Below, in pieces: positions 1-7,260 of a DNA stretch of 64,000 bases (within the stretch, counting starts at the first letter, position 1; each line of letters starts with the position of its first letter). The notes beneath the pieces are model-generated. The model worked only from the letters and a program-made list of their open reading frames with translations, searched no databases and was not told where the DNA came from. Origin of the DNA: Fredricksoniimonas sp964643325. GTDB lineage: Bacteria > Omnitrophota > Gorgyraeia > Zapsychrales > Fredricksoniimonadaceae. Made by a program: the position numbers and the translations under genes. The stretch lies in contig CAZXSE010000001.1 in NCBI GenBank assembly GCA_964643325.1, positions 62,001 through 126,000 on the forward strand. The letters are read 5' to 3'.

Positions 1-302
1 GCCGAGATACTGACGATCACGGGCACGCCGGTCTTGCGCAATCCGGGAAGTTTTTCAGCCACGAACGCCTCAAGGCCCGCGTTCTCAATGCCGATCGCGT
101 TGATCATCCCCGCCGGCGTCTCGCAAATGCGCCGCGGCGGATTGCCCTGCCGGGGGCCTAGCGTCACGGTCTTGGGGATGATCGCGCCAAGGCATGTCAC
201 GGCGCGCGAACGGTAAAGCTCCTCGCTATGACCGAACGTGCCCGAAGCCACTGTTACCGGATTAGGGAATGTTGTTGTGCCGATCCTGACCGCGATGTTC
301 AT
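1..302 (-). CDS. pyrD: Dihydroorotate dehydrogenase, class 1B catalytic subunit (N-terminal part, runs off window)
   Basis: Reading the minus strand from the ATG at 302 gives about 100 residues beginning MNIAVRIGTTTFPNPVTVAS and continuing with ASGTFG, a PKTVTLGPRQGNPPRR stretch and GMINAIGIEN. These are the N-terminal signatures of class 1 dihydroorotate dehydrogenases. The enzyme oxidises dihydroorotate to orotate in pyrimidine synthesis. Class 1B enzymes pair an FMN-bearing PyrD with the FAD/2Fe-2S subunit PyrK, which is encoded two genes upstream, so type 1B is very likely. The ATG lies one base after the stop of the small membrane protein gene, so it is the last visible member of the pyr operon. 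The C-terminal two thirds and the active-site region are outside the window. Confidence 0.93.
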   Translation of the reverse strand, partial: MNIAVRIGTTTFPNPVTVASGTFGHSEELYRSRAVTCLGAIIPKTVTLGPRQGNPPRRICETPAGMINAIGIENAGLEAFVAEKLPGLRKTGVPVIVSIS

Positions 303-303
303 A

Positions 304-663
304 TCATTTCCCGAAGAACAGTTTAAGCCCGACGATCACCATGAGCACGCCAAAAAGTTTACGCAACAGCGGCGCGGACATGCTGTGCGCGAAATGCGCG
401 CCGACGACAGACCCGAGCATCATGCCCAGCGACACCAACAGCGCCGCCGGGATATTGATGTTACCCGCCTGATAATATTTCCATACCGCAAAAATGAATG
501 ATGGCAGAAGAAGCGTGGCCAGCATCGTGCCCTGAGCCATGTGCTGCGTGAACCCGAAGCCCAGGATCATGGCCGGCACAATGATGATCCCCCCGCCGAC
601 GCCAAAAACACCGCCGATCATCCCGCCCGCAATACCCACAAGGATATACCCCAAAAAAGGCAT
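304..663 (-). CDS. Half-length TauE/SafE-family membrane protein
   Basis: This 119-residue protein consists almost entirely of hydrophobic segments. It opens with the glycine-rich GGMIGGVFGVGGG stretch typical of one TauE/SafE (DUF81) repeat, followed by a PAMILGFGFTQHMAQGT loop. Family members usually have two such repeats and about 250 residues, so this is a single-repeat form that would probably have to dimerise. The family includes exporters or permeases for sulfite, sulfoacetate and other organic anions; the substrate here is unknown. Its ATG overlaps the pyrK stop in an ATGA junction and its stop lies one base before pyrD, so it is translationally embedded between the two subunits of dihydroorotate dehydrogenase. 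A link to orotate or dihydroorotate transport is only a guess. Confidence 0.8.
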   Translation of the reverse strand: MPFLGYILVGIAGGMIGGVFGVGGGIIIVPAMILGFGFTQHMAQGTMLATLLLPSFIFAVWKYYQAGNINIPAALLVSLGMMLGSVVGAHFAHSMSAPLLRKLFGVLMVIVGLKLFFGK

Positions 664-1436
664 CAGAACACCAATTCCTTCAGGTCGAACACCGGCCCGT
701 CATGACACACAGTCCGGTATCCTTTGATTGTCGGGATGGAACATCCCAGGCACGCGCCCAGGCCGCACGCCATCACTTCCTCGCACGATGCCTCGGCCTT
801 CAGATCATTAGCCATGGTAAAACGCTGCACCGCGGCCAGCATAGGACGCGGGCCGCACGCATAGATCATGGTATCCGGCGCGATATTGATCCTGTCGAAG
901 AATTCCGGAACGCGCCCTTTCACGCCGACGGAACCATCATCGGTCGCTACAAGAACTTTAACGCCGTTATCCCTGAAAGCATTCATGGCGAAGGTGCGGG
1001 CCTTATCACGACCACCATAGATCAGGACCTTTTGCGCACGATGGCCTTTAAGCATATCGGAAAAAAGCAGGAACGGCGCCACGCCGATGCCTCCGGCAAT
1101 AAAAACGATCTGGCGCGCGCCGCGAGGCGGCATGGTGAAAGGATGCCCCAAAGGCCCGAGCACGTCCAGTGTGTCGCCCGGCTTTTTCATGGTCAACAGA
1201 CGGGACCCCTTGCCTACAGGTTCAAAAAATATCTCGACAATGCCCGCCTTCGCGCGGTGCACACTAAAAGGCCGGCGGAAGAACGGCTCCATCCCGTCGG
1301 ACACCTTGATATGAATGAATTGCCCGGGCTTCAATGCTTTGGCCAGCGCCGGCGCCTTGAATGACAAACGGTAATACGCACCGCTGATCTTCTTGAGCAC
1401 GGTCACCGGATAAGTTTGCTGGATCTCTTGCGTCAT
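663..1436 (-). CDS. pyrK: Dihydroorotate dehydrogenase electron transfer subunit
   Basis: The 257-residue protein is the FAD and 2Fe-2S subunit that passes electrons from PyrD to NAD+. An N-terminal ferredoxin-reductase-like FAD domain contains RRPFSV (about residues 54-59). A nucleotide-binding domain follows with GGIGVAP and YACGPRPML. The C-terminus carries the iron-sulfur cysteines in CEEVMACGLGACLGC plus a later TVCHDGPVF cysteine. Length and domain order match the PyrK family. It starts 13 bases after the LOG-family gene and overlaps the next gene by an ATGA junction, consistent with one pyr transcript. Confidence 0.96.
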   Translation of the reverse strand: MTQEIQQTYPVTVLKKISGAYYRLSFKAPALAKALKPGQFIHIKVSDGMEPFFRRPFSVHRAKAGIVEIFFEPVGKGSRLLTMKKPGDTLDVLGPLGHPFTMPPRGARQIVFIAGGIGVAPFLLFSDMLKGHRAQKVLIYGGRDKARTFAMNAFRDNGVKVLVATDDGSVGVKGRVPEFFDRINIAPDTMIYACGPRPMLAAVQRFTMANDLKAEASCEEVMACGLGACLGCSIPTIKGYRTVCHDGPVFDLKELVF

Positions 1437-1449
1437 ATCTGTAACAGAC

Positions 1450-1917
1450 TCATCTTTTTGTTGTAACGAATTTCCTGACGATTCGCGCCGCGTCCTTGAC
1501 CGTGCGGGCCCGGATCATGCCCTTGATCTTCCACCCGCCCAGGTCAATGACCGGCCGGCCATAGACGAGCGCGTAACAGATCTCGCTCTCGGTACCATAA
1601 CTGCCCGGCAGGGCGATCACCACATCCGCCGATGCCGCCACCATCACATTGCGTGAATAACCAATGGTCGTGGGGAGCGCGATATCAACATAGGGATTGG
1701 CATCCGCCTTGTCCGCGCCGGGAAGTATCCCGATGGTCAGGCCGCCCGCCTCTTTCGCGCCCTGGCACGCGGCCTGCATGGCGCCCTTCAGACCGCCGCA
1801 GACCAGCACGCAGCCCAGTTCCGCCACCATCTTCCCGACGGAACGGGCCAGCGCCGCATGTTTTGCCCCGCACGCACGCGCGCCGATCACCGACACCGTA
1901 TAACGTTGCGTCCTCAT
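1450..1917 (-). CDS. LOG-family / TIGR00725-like Rossmann protein
   Basis: Translation from the ATG at 1917, which overlaps the pyrC stop as ATGA, gives 155 residues. The open frame extends upstream to 2034, but that part lies inside pyrC and is unlikely to be used. The sequence shows GGLKGAMQAA near the middle and PGSYGTESE further on. These are variants of the GG-x-x-G-x-M and P-G-G-x-G-T-x-x-E motifs of LOG/lysine-decarboxylase-like proteins and the TIGR00725 group. Relatives include cytokinin-type nucleotide phosphoribohydrolases and molybdenum cofactor carrier-like proteins. The second glycine of the second motif is replaced by serine, so catalytic activity is uncertain. Its place between pyrC and pyrK suggests nucleotide binding or salvage, but this is inference. 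Confidence 0.75.
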   Translation of the reverse strand: MRTQRYTVSVIGARACGAKHAALARSVGKMVAELGCVLVCGGLKGAMQAACQGAKEAGGLTIGILPGADKADANPYVDIALPTTIGYSRNVMVAASADVVIALPGSYGTESEICYALVYGRPVIDLGGWKIKGMIRARTVKDAARIVRKFVTTKR

Positions 1918-2681
1918 GCCTGATACACCACTTTCCCGCCGCAGATCGTTGTCAGGATGCGGCCCGTTAACGTCCAGCCGATGAACGGCGAATTTTTGGA
2001 CTTGGACACAAAATCTTCTTTCTTCACGACCCATTCCTTATCCAGGTCCACGATCACCATGTCGGCGTCCCGGCCCTCCGCAATGGTCCCTTTCTCGGTC
2101 AGACCAGCGATGCGCGCAGGTGATGCCGACAATTTATCCACCGCCTGCGGCAAGGTCAACACTCCGCCGGCGACCAATTCTTTCATCACCAGGCCCAGCG
2201 CCGTCTCCAATCCGATCAGCCCNNNNNNNNNNNNNNNNNNNNNNNNNNNNNNNNNNNNNNNNNNNNNNNNNNNNNNNNNNNNNNNNNNNNNNNNNNNNNN
2301 NNNNNNNNNNNNNNNNNNNNNNACTTTTTTCGCCTGGTCGAGCACGAACTGGACCACCTGCGCCGTATCGATCGCGGGTGTCGTATTGGGCATGGCAAAG
2401 ATCGACGTGAAACCGCCTTTGGCCGCGGCATGGATGCCCGTGGCGATCGTTTCCTTGTCCTCACGGCCCGGCTCGCGCAAATGCACATGCAGGTCAATGA
2501 ACCCGGGCATGAGCGCTTTTCCCGCCGCGTCAATGACCTCGGCATCATCATGCGCCAGCCCCTGGCTGATGCGCGTGATCTTGCCGTTCTCGACAAGAAC
2601 ATCCTTGAGGCCGGCCTGCTCGCCGAGCGCGGCCACACCGTTAATGATCCTCGCGTGCTTGATGATCAGCGCCATGGTCAT
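1914..2681 (-). CDS. pyrC: Dihydroorotase (interrupted by assembly gap)
   Basis: The N-terminal part (about 118 residues from the ATG at 2681) shows the class I dihydroorotase metal motif DLHVHLREPGRE and the following FAMPNTTPAID. The C-terminal part after the gap (about 102 residues) contains SASPARIAGL, KGTIAEGRDADMVIVD and a conserved end. The enzyme cyclises carbamoyl-aspartate to dihydroorotate. The visible parts total about 220 residues, whereas class I enzymes usually have about 425. The 100 Ns at 2223-2322 are therefore a placeholder for roughly 600 missing bases, and the apparent in-frame join is accidental. The start overlaps the pyrB stop as ATGA. The gap hides the carboxylated lysine, the other metal histidines and the catalytic aspartate. 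Confidence 0.93.
   Translation of the reverse strand: MTMALIIKHARIINGVAALGEQAGLKDVLVENGKITRISQGLAHDDAEVIDAAGKALMPGFIDLHVHLREPGREDKETIATGIHAAAKGGFTSIFAMPNTTPAIDTAQVVQFVLDQAKKXXXXXXXXXXXXXXXXXXXXXXXXXXXXXXXXXXGLIGLETALGLVMKELVAGGVLTLPQAVDKLSASPARIAGLTEKGTIAEGRDADMVIVDLDKEWVVKKEDFVSKSKNSPFIGWTLTGRILTTICGGKVVYQA
2223..2322. other. Assembly gap (100 Ns) inside pyrC
   Basis: Exactly 100 Ns, a conventional fixed-size scaffold gap. Comparison of the flanking pyrC fragments with the usual dihydroorotase length suggests about 200 codons are missing. Confidence 0.97.
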
Positions 2682-3607
2682 TCCGCCTTTCTTCCCAGCA
2701 AAAGATACAAAACGGCCATTCGCACCGCGATGCCGTTGGTCACCTGTTCCAGGATCACTGACTGCGCCCCGTCGGCCACATCCGCCGCGATCTCAACGCC
2801 GCGGTTCGTGGGCCCGGGATGCATGACAAGCGCCTTACGCTTGGCTTTCTTGAGCCTCTCTGATGTGATGCAAAATTCTTTGACGTATTCCGTGATCGAA
2901 GGAAGGTAGAGTTCCTGCTGGCGTTCTTTCTGCATGCGCAGCGCCATCACCACATCCGCCCCGTCAAGGGCGCGATCGATATTAGTAGTAGCCTCCACAC
3001 CGAACTTCTCAACTCCCGCCGGAAGAAGGGTGCCGGGCCCGCACACGGTCACATGCGCGCCCATGGCGGTCAACGCGCTCATGTTCGAACGCGCCACGCG
3101 CGAATGCAGGATATCGCCCACGATCACGACTTTCTTGCCGTCGAGCTTGCCCAGTTTATCGACCATGGTGAAAACATCCAGCAGCGCCTGCGTCGGATGC
3201 GCACGGCAGCCGTCGCCTGCGTTGATGATGACCGTCTTCGTGCCCTGCGCCAGAAGCTGCGGGACCCCGGAGGCCTGATGGCGCACGATCATGGCGTCCA
3301 CATTCATGGCCTCGATGTTAAGCGCCGTATCCAGCACAGTCTCACCCTTGGTGACAGAACTGACATTCGCCGCAATGCTTAAGGTATCCGCCGACAATCG
3401 TTTCGCGGCCAGCTCAAAAGAGACCCGGGTGCGGGTCGAAGGTTCGAAAAACAGGAGCGCCACGGTCTTGCCGCGCAAGGCCGGGACCTTTTTCACTTCG
3501 CGCGTAGAAACTTCCTTGAACGTCCGCGCCGTATCAATGACCAGCTCGATCTCCTCGCGCGTGATATCATCCAAATCCAGCAAATGCCGTTGTGTCCACT
3601 GCGTCAT
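2678..3607 (-). CDS. pyrB: Aspartate carbamoyltransferase catalytic subunit
   Basis: This 309-residue enzyme condenses carbamoyl phosphate with aspartate. The carbamoyl-phosphate loop FFEPSTRTRVSFE is near residue 54, HPTQALLD is near residue 137, and MHPGPTNRGVEI lies near the C-terminus. These are the standard family signatures at normal length. No pyrI regulatory subunit is visible. The gene starts two bases after pyrR and its stop overlaps the pyrC start, so expression probably depends on the attenuator upstream of pyrR. Confidence 0.97.
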   Translation of the reverse strand: MTQWTQRHLLDLDDITREEIELVIDTARTFKEVSTREVKKVPALRGKTVALLFFEPSTRTRVSFELAAKRLSADTLSIAANVSSVTKGETVLDTALNIEAMNVDAMIVRHQASGVPQLLAQGTKTVIINAGDGCRAHPTQALLDVFTMVDKLGKLDGKKVVIVGDILHSRVARSNMSALTAMGAHVTVCGPGTLLPAGVEKFGVEATTNIDRALDGADVVMALRMQKERQQELYLPSITEYVKEFCITSERLKKAKRKALVMHPGPTNRGVEIAADVADGAQSVILEQVTNGIAVRMAVLYLLLGRKAE

Positions 3608-3609
3608 GG

Positions 3610-4152
3610 CTAACGATCCTCCCCGATAACGACCTCATCTTCCACGCCGTCGTTCTCCAGCAGCTTCACGCGCACCTCCTGCGTCTTGGCTGTCGGGATG
3701 TTCTTGCCCGCGAAATCCGCCCTGATCGGCAGCTCCCGGTGCCCGCGATCGACCAGGACCGCCAGCTGGATGCACGAAGGCCGGCCCAGATCAACGAGCG
3801 CGTCCAGCGCGGCGCGGATCGTGCGGCCGGTGAAAAGCACATCATCGACCAGCACAACGGTCTTGCCGGTAATATCAAAATCAATGAGCGTTTCGCGGAT
3901 CACGGGCTGGTAGGAAATGAGGGTCAGGTCGTCACGGTAAAGGTTGATATCCAGGATGCCGAGATTGACGGGCTTTTGCTCGATCTGCTCGATCGCCCGC
4001 TTGAGCCGCTGGGCCAGTACAACCCCGCGCGTACGGATGCCGACAAGGCAAATATCATCGACGCCTTTGTTGCGCTCAAGGATCTCGTGCGCGATGCGCG
4101 TCACGGCCCTGCGGATCTGGTCCGCATCCATGATCTTGGGTGATTGCGTCAT
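3610..4152 (-). CDS. pyrR: Bifunctional pyr operon regulator / uracil phosphoribosyltransferase
   Basis: The 180-residue protein carries the type I phosphoribosyltransferase PRPP loop VVLVDDVLFTGRT (about residues 94-106), preceded by the PyrR-typical LGILDINLYRDDL. Family members bind pyr leader RNA when UMP is abundant, favouring termination, and have a secondary uracil phosphoribosyltransferase activity. It is the first gene of the pyr operon. The ATG at 4152 is preceded by AAGGAGG at a suitable distance. A PyrR-type RNA loop and an intrinsic terminator lie in the leader between the promoter and this gene, so autoregulation by attenuation is well supported. Confidence 0.95.
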   Translation of the reverse strand: MTQSPKIMDADQIRRAVTRIAHEILERNKGVDDICLVGIRTRGVVLAQRLKRAIEQIEQKPVNLGILDINLYRDDLTLISYQPVIRETLIDFDITGKTVVLVDDVLFTGRTIRAALDALVDLGRPSCIQLAVLVDRGHRELPIRADFAGKNIPTAKTQEVRVKLLENDGVEDEVVIGEDR

Positions 4153-4170
4153 GCGGCCTCCTTATAAACC

Positions 4171-4207
4171 AAAAAAACCTTTCCCGCGCTTAAGTCGCAG
4201 AGAAAGG
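4171..4207 (-). terminator. Intrinsic terminator of the pyr attenuator
   Basis: On the minus strand CCTTTC (4202-4207) pairs with GAAAGG (4178-4183), with an inner GCG/CGC pair and a loop around CTTAAG. Seven Us follow directly (4171-4177). It lies about 20 bases before pyrR, where a transcription attenuator is expected. Confidence 0.85.
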
Positions 4208-4247
4208 CTTCATGTGCCTGAAACATTCTTACTCTCATAAGGTCCTT

Positions 4248-4267
4248 ACTGGCCTCACAGTGCCAGT
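4248..4267 (-). promoter_or_regulatory. PyrR-binding loop in pyr leader RNA
   Basis: The minus-strand RNA folds as ACUGGC-ACUGUGAG-GCCAGU, with a perfect six-base outer stem. The apex contains CUGUGAGG, matching the CNGNGAGG core known from Bacillus PyrR-binding loops. It sits between the promoter and the terminator upstream of pyrR, as an anti-antiterminator should. Confidence 0.8.
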
Positions 4268-4291
4268 TTAAAGGTGTTCAAAGCTGTCAGA

Positions 4292-4320
4292 ACTATACCA
4301 TCCGGCCGGGCGCTTGTCAA
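4292..4320 (-). promoter_or_regulatory. Sigma70-type promoter of the pyr operon
   Basis: On the minus strand TTGACA (4315-4320) is separated by exactly 17 bases from TATAGT (4292-4297). Transcription would start near 4285, giving a leader of about 130 bases before pyrR that holds the PyrR loop and terminator. Confidence 0.85.
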
Positions 4321-4341
4321 GAAAAAGCCCGTGACCGGCCG

Positions 4342-5007
4342 TTATCCCGGAAAATGCAGCAAAAGGACGAATTCCCCTAAAGGAGGATGCTGCGTAAAAT
4401 GCGCCTGCAGGACGCTTGCCTTTCCCTCCAGCCGCTCTTCGAACTTCTTGGTAAGCTCGCGGGTGATAACAACGACAGGGTCGCCCAACACCTCTTCAAT
4501 GGCTTTGAGGGACTTTTCAATGCGATGCGGGGATTCATAGAAAATGACCGTACCGCCGATGCGCGCGGCCTCCTCGAGCTTCTTGTGCCTGACCCCGGGT
4601 TTCACGGGCATAAAGCCCAGGAACGTGAACCTGTCCGTCGGAAGCGCTGATAAGGAAAGGGCCGCGATGCACGCGCAGGCGCCGGGAATGACCGTCACGG
4701 GAAAACCCTGATCCTTGATCAGGCGCACCAGACGGAACCCGGGATCGCTGATGCCCGGCGTCCCCGCGTCAGAGACCAGGGCAACGTTCTTGCCTTCCTT
4801 TAATAGTGAAAGGATCTTTACGGCCTTGGCGTCCTCATTGTGCTCAAAACAGCTGGTGAGCGGGGCGGTGATCCCGTATTCCTGGCAAAGGACTTTGGTG
4901 CGGCGGGTATCCTCGGCGGCGATCAGATCGACCCCTTTGAGCACCTCGATGGCGCGCAGGGTGATATCCTTCAGATTGCCGATGGGTGTCGCAACGATAT
5001 ACAGCAT
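4342..5007 (-). CDS. rsmI: 16S rRNA (cytidine1402-2'-O)-methyltransferase
   Basis: From the ATG at 5007 the protein has 221 residues and starts MLYIVATPIGNLKDITLRA, the usual RsmI N-terminus. The open frame continues to 5040, but that would overlap glmS; the start at 5007 follows the glmS stop by seven bases and has a nearby AAGG. Other tetrapyrrole-methylase-fold signatures are AAEDTRRTKVL, ALVSDAGTPGISDPG and IPGACA. Most RsmI proteins have about 280 residues; this one ends at about the end of the catalytic fold and lacks the usual C-terminal helical extension. It would modify the ribosomal P site with RsmH. It is cotranscribed with glmS. Confidence 0.93.
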   Translation of the reverse strand: MLYIVATPIGNLKDITLRAIEVLKGVDLIAAEDTRRTKVLCQEYGITAPLTSCFEHNEDAKAVKILSLLKEGKNVALVSDAGTPGISDPGFRLVRLIKDQGFPVTVIPGACACIAALSLSALPTDRFTFLGFMPVKPGVRHKKLEEAARIGGTVIFYESPHRIEKSLKAIEEVLGDPVVVITRELTKKFEERLEGKASVLQAHFTQHPPLGEFVLLLHFPG

Positions 5008-5014
5008 GCCGGCC

Positions 5015-6847
5015 TTATTCAACCGTGACTGATTTGGCAAGGTTCCGCGGCTGGTCCACGTCGCAGCCGCGGCTGACCGCGATATAATACGCCAGGAATT
5101 GCAGCGGCAGCACGGCCAACAGCGGCGTCAGCAGCCGGTGCGTACGCGGGATGGTGATAACATCCTCGACATAGGAACGGATGCTTGCATCGCCCTCGGT
5201 CGCGACCGCGACGACCTTGCCTTTGCGCGAAAGGATCTCCTGAATATTGGAGACCATCTTCTCGTAAATATCCGATTGCGGCACAAGGCACACCACGGCG
5301 CGGTATTCGTCGATCAGGGCAATCGGCCCGTGCTTCATCTCGCCGGCCGCGTAACCTTCCGCCGGAATATAAGAGATCTCCTTAAGCTTAAGAGCGCCCT
5401 CGAGGGCCGTCGGATAATTGATGTTGCGGCCCAGATAAAGGAAGCAGCCCAAATGCGCGAACTTCCTGGCGATGGCCGCGACCTTCGTATGTCCTTTGAG
5501 GATCTCGCGATACAGTGCCGGGACCCTGAGAAGCTCCCGGACCAGCAGGGCCTTCTTCCCCGCGGGCAGGCTCTTGTGGGCCTGCGCGAGTTTCAGCGCG
5601 AACAGATAGAACATCAACAGCTGCGCGGTGTACGCCTTGGTGGATGCGACCCCGATCTCGGGGCCGGCATGGGTATATAAAACCCCGTCGGACTCGCGCA
5701 CCAGCGATGAACCGATCACATTGCAGATGGCAATGACCCGGACCCCGCGCTCGCGCGCTTCACGCACCGCGGCCAGCGTATCCGCGGTCTCCCCCGACTG
5801 GCTGACCGCAATGACCAGTGTCTTCTTATCGACCAGCTGCGTCCTGTAACGGAACTCGCTCGACACATCCACATCGACCGCGATCCCGGCCAGCTCTTCA
5901 ATGATATACCGCCCGACGAGCCCGGCGTGATACGCCGTGCCGCAGGCCACGATCTTGATGCGGTCAACACCTTTGAGCATCGCCGGCGACAACCCCAGGT
6001 CATCCCATGCCAGGCGCCCGTTGTTCAGGCGGGCCTTGAGCATCCTGGCAAGGACCTCCGGCTGTTCATGGATCTCCTTGAGCATGAAATGCGGATACCC
6101 CTGCTTCTGCGCGGCATCCATGCGGAATGTCACCTTGTCGATCCGGGGCGTGATCTTCTTGCCGGCAAAAGACATCAGCGCAACACCGTCGCGGCGCAAA
6201 ACGGCGATCTGCCCGTCCTTAAGATAAATAACGCGACGTGTGTGCCGGATGATGGCCGGCACATCAGAGGCGATAAAATTCCCGCTCTTGCCGATGCCGA
6301 CGATCAGAGGGCTCCCGACGCGCGCGGCGACCAGTGTATCCGGATCATCCGATGACATGACCCCGATCGCAAAAGCACCTTCAAGGTCCGCGATGGCGCG
6401 CCGGACAGCCTTGACAATGTCACCCTGGAAATACTCGCTGATCAGATGGACAATGACCTCTGTGTCCGTATCGGAAGTGAACACATAGCCTTTGCGGATG
6501 AGCGCGTTCTTCAATGTCTGGTAATTTTCAATGATGCCGTTATGGACAACGGCAATGGAATGGTCGGCGCTGGTATGCGGATGAGAATTCTTACGGCACG
6601 GCGCGCCGTGCGTGGCCCAACGGGTGTGCGCGATCCCGGCATGCGCCTTGGGCATCGGGTCCCGGGCCATCAGCTCTTCGAGGGCGCGGATCTTGCCCTG
6701 TTCCTTGCGGACCTCGAGTTTCCCGCCGACGATCGGCAACAGGCAGACACCGCTCGAATCATAGCCGCGGTACTCGAGGTTCTTGAGCCCCTCGATCAGG
6801 ACCGGGAGCGCCTCTTTACTGCCGATGTAACCGGTGATCCCGCACAT
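5015..6847 (-). CDS. glmS: Glutamine--fructose-6-phosphate aminotransferase
   Basis: This 610-residue enzyme makes glucosamine-6-phosphate for peptidoglycan and lipid A. Cys2 of MCGITGYIG is the N-terminal nucleophile of the class II glutamine amidotransferase domain, followed by EYRGYDSSG and HTRWATHG. Two SIS isomerase domains occupy the second half, with CGTAYHAG, SQSGETADT, ASTKAYTAQ and the C-terminal NLAKSVTVE. Length is normal. It starts 19 bases after the L27-like gene, so there is no room for a glmS ribozyme. Regulation is therefore likely through the promoter upstream of that gene. Confidence 0.98.
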   Translation of the reverse strand: MCGITGYIGSKEALPVLIEGLKNLEYRGYDSSGVCLLPIVGGKLEVRKEQGKIRALEELMARDPMPKAHAGIAHTRWATHGAPCRKNSHPHTSADHSIAVVHNGIIENYQTLKNALIRKGYVFTSDTDTEVIVHLISEYFQGDIVKAVRRAIADLEGAFAIGVMSSDDPDTLVAARVGSPLIVGIGKSGNFIASDVPAIIRHTRRVIYLKDGQIAVLRRDGVALMSFAGKKITPRIDKVTFRMDAAQKQGYPHFMLKEIHEQPEVLARMLKARLNNGRLAWDDLGLSPAMLKGVDRIKIVACGTAYHAGLVGRYIIEELAGIAVDVDVSSEFRYRTQLVDKKTLVIAVSQSGETADTLAAVREARERGVRVIAICNVIGSSLVRESDGVLYTHAGPEIGVASTKAYTAQLLMFYLFALKLAQAHKSLPAGKKALLVRELLRVPALYREILKGHTKVAAIARKFAHLGCFLYLGRNINYPTALEGALKLKEISYIPAEGYAAGEMKHGPIALIDEYRAVVCLVPQSDIYEKMVSNIQEILSRKGKVVAVATEGDASIRSYVEDVITIPRTHRLLTPLLAVLPLQFLAYYIAVSRGCDVDQPRNLAKSVTVE

Positions 6848-6866
6848 AACGCTCCCTTAACGGTGG

Positions 6867-7130
6867 TTATGCTTTTTTAGCAACTGCCAGCGGACGGACA
6901 TTGACGAATGTCGCGCGCTTGCCGTCGCGGTTGCGCTTCTGGGTGAAATAAACCTCGCCCGCGCACGCGGCGGAAAGATGCATGCGGCCCCTGACATTGA
7001 TGCCGGGCTTCCACTGATCGCCTTCGCGTGTCAGCACAGCGCCTTCCTTGACCTTCTGTCCGCAGGTAACCTTGATGCCCGCGGTCTCGCAATAGATCTT
7101 ATGGGATAAACCCCCGACTCTGCCGCCCAT
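6867..7130 (-). CDS. rpmA: Divergent ribosomal protein bL27-like protein
   Basis: The 87-residue protein matches bL27 best in its central part: GQKVKEGAVLTREGDQWKPG followed by INV aligns with the family's G-x-V-x-A-G-x-I-x-x-R-Q-R-G-T-K-F-x-P-G-x-N-V, and GEVYFTQKR with the final strands. The N-terminus is unusual: the Lys-rich GG...NGRDS segment that reaches the peptidyl transferase centre is shortened to MGGRVGGLSHK. The GRDHTLFA segment is replaced by RMHLSAACAG. It is not next to rplU or obg, the usual neighbours. It may be the only L27, or a paralogue. AAGGAAG precedes the ATG. The gene symbol is tentative. Confidence 0.7.
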   Translation of the reverse strand: MGGRVGGLSHKIYCETAGIKVTCGQKVKEGAVLTREGDQWKPGINVRGRMHLSAACAGEVYFTQKRNRDGKRATFVNVRPLAVAKKA

Positions 7131-7212
7131 GATGAACTTCCTTCGTTAATGATTTTTCCAACTTGCCCGCGCTTGGGAACAGCCCTGCGCTGTCCGGCGG
7201 AACAAGGACAAA

Positions 7213-7240
7213 AATATACACCATTTCCACGCTTAAGCAA
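7213..7240 (-). promoter_or_regulatory. Promoter of the L27-glmS-rsmI unit
   Basis: The minus strand has TTGCTT (7235-7240), a 16-base spacer and TATATT (7213-7218), about 80 bases upstream of the L27-like gene. Confidence 0.65.
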
Positions 7241-7260
7241 AGGGTTTTTCGCCCCGTGCC

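Noticed and set aside
1917..2034. Longer start for the LOG-family gene
   Set aside because: The extra 39 residues lie inside pyrC; the ATGA overlap at 1917 is the consistent start.
4321..4344. Terminator after rsmI
   Set aside because: GCC/GGC pairing before TTTTT is only three or four pairs and overlaps the pyr promoter -35 box; too weak to call.
6848..6866. glmS ribozyme upstream of glmS
   Set aside because: Only 19 bases separate glmS from the preceding gene, too short for the ribozyme.
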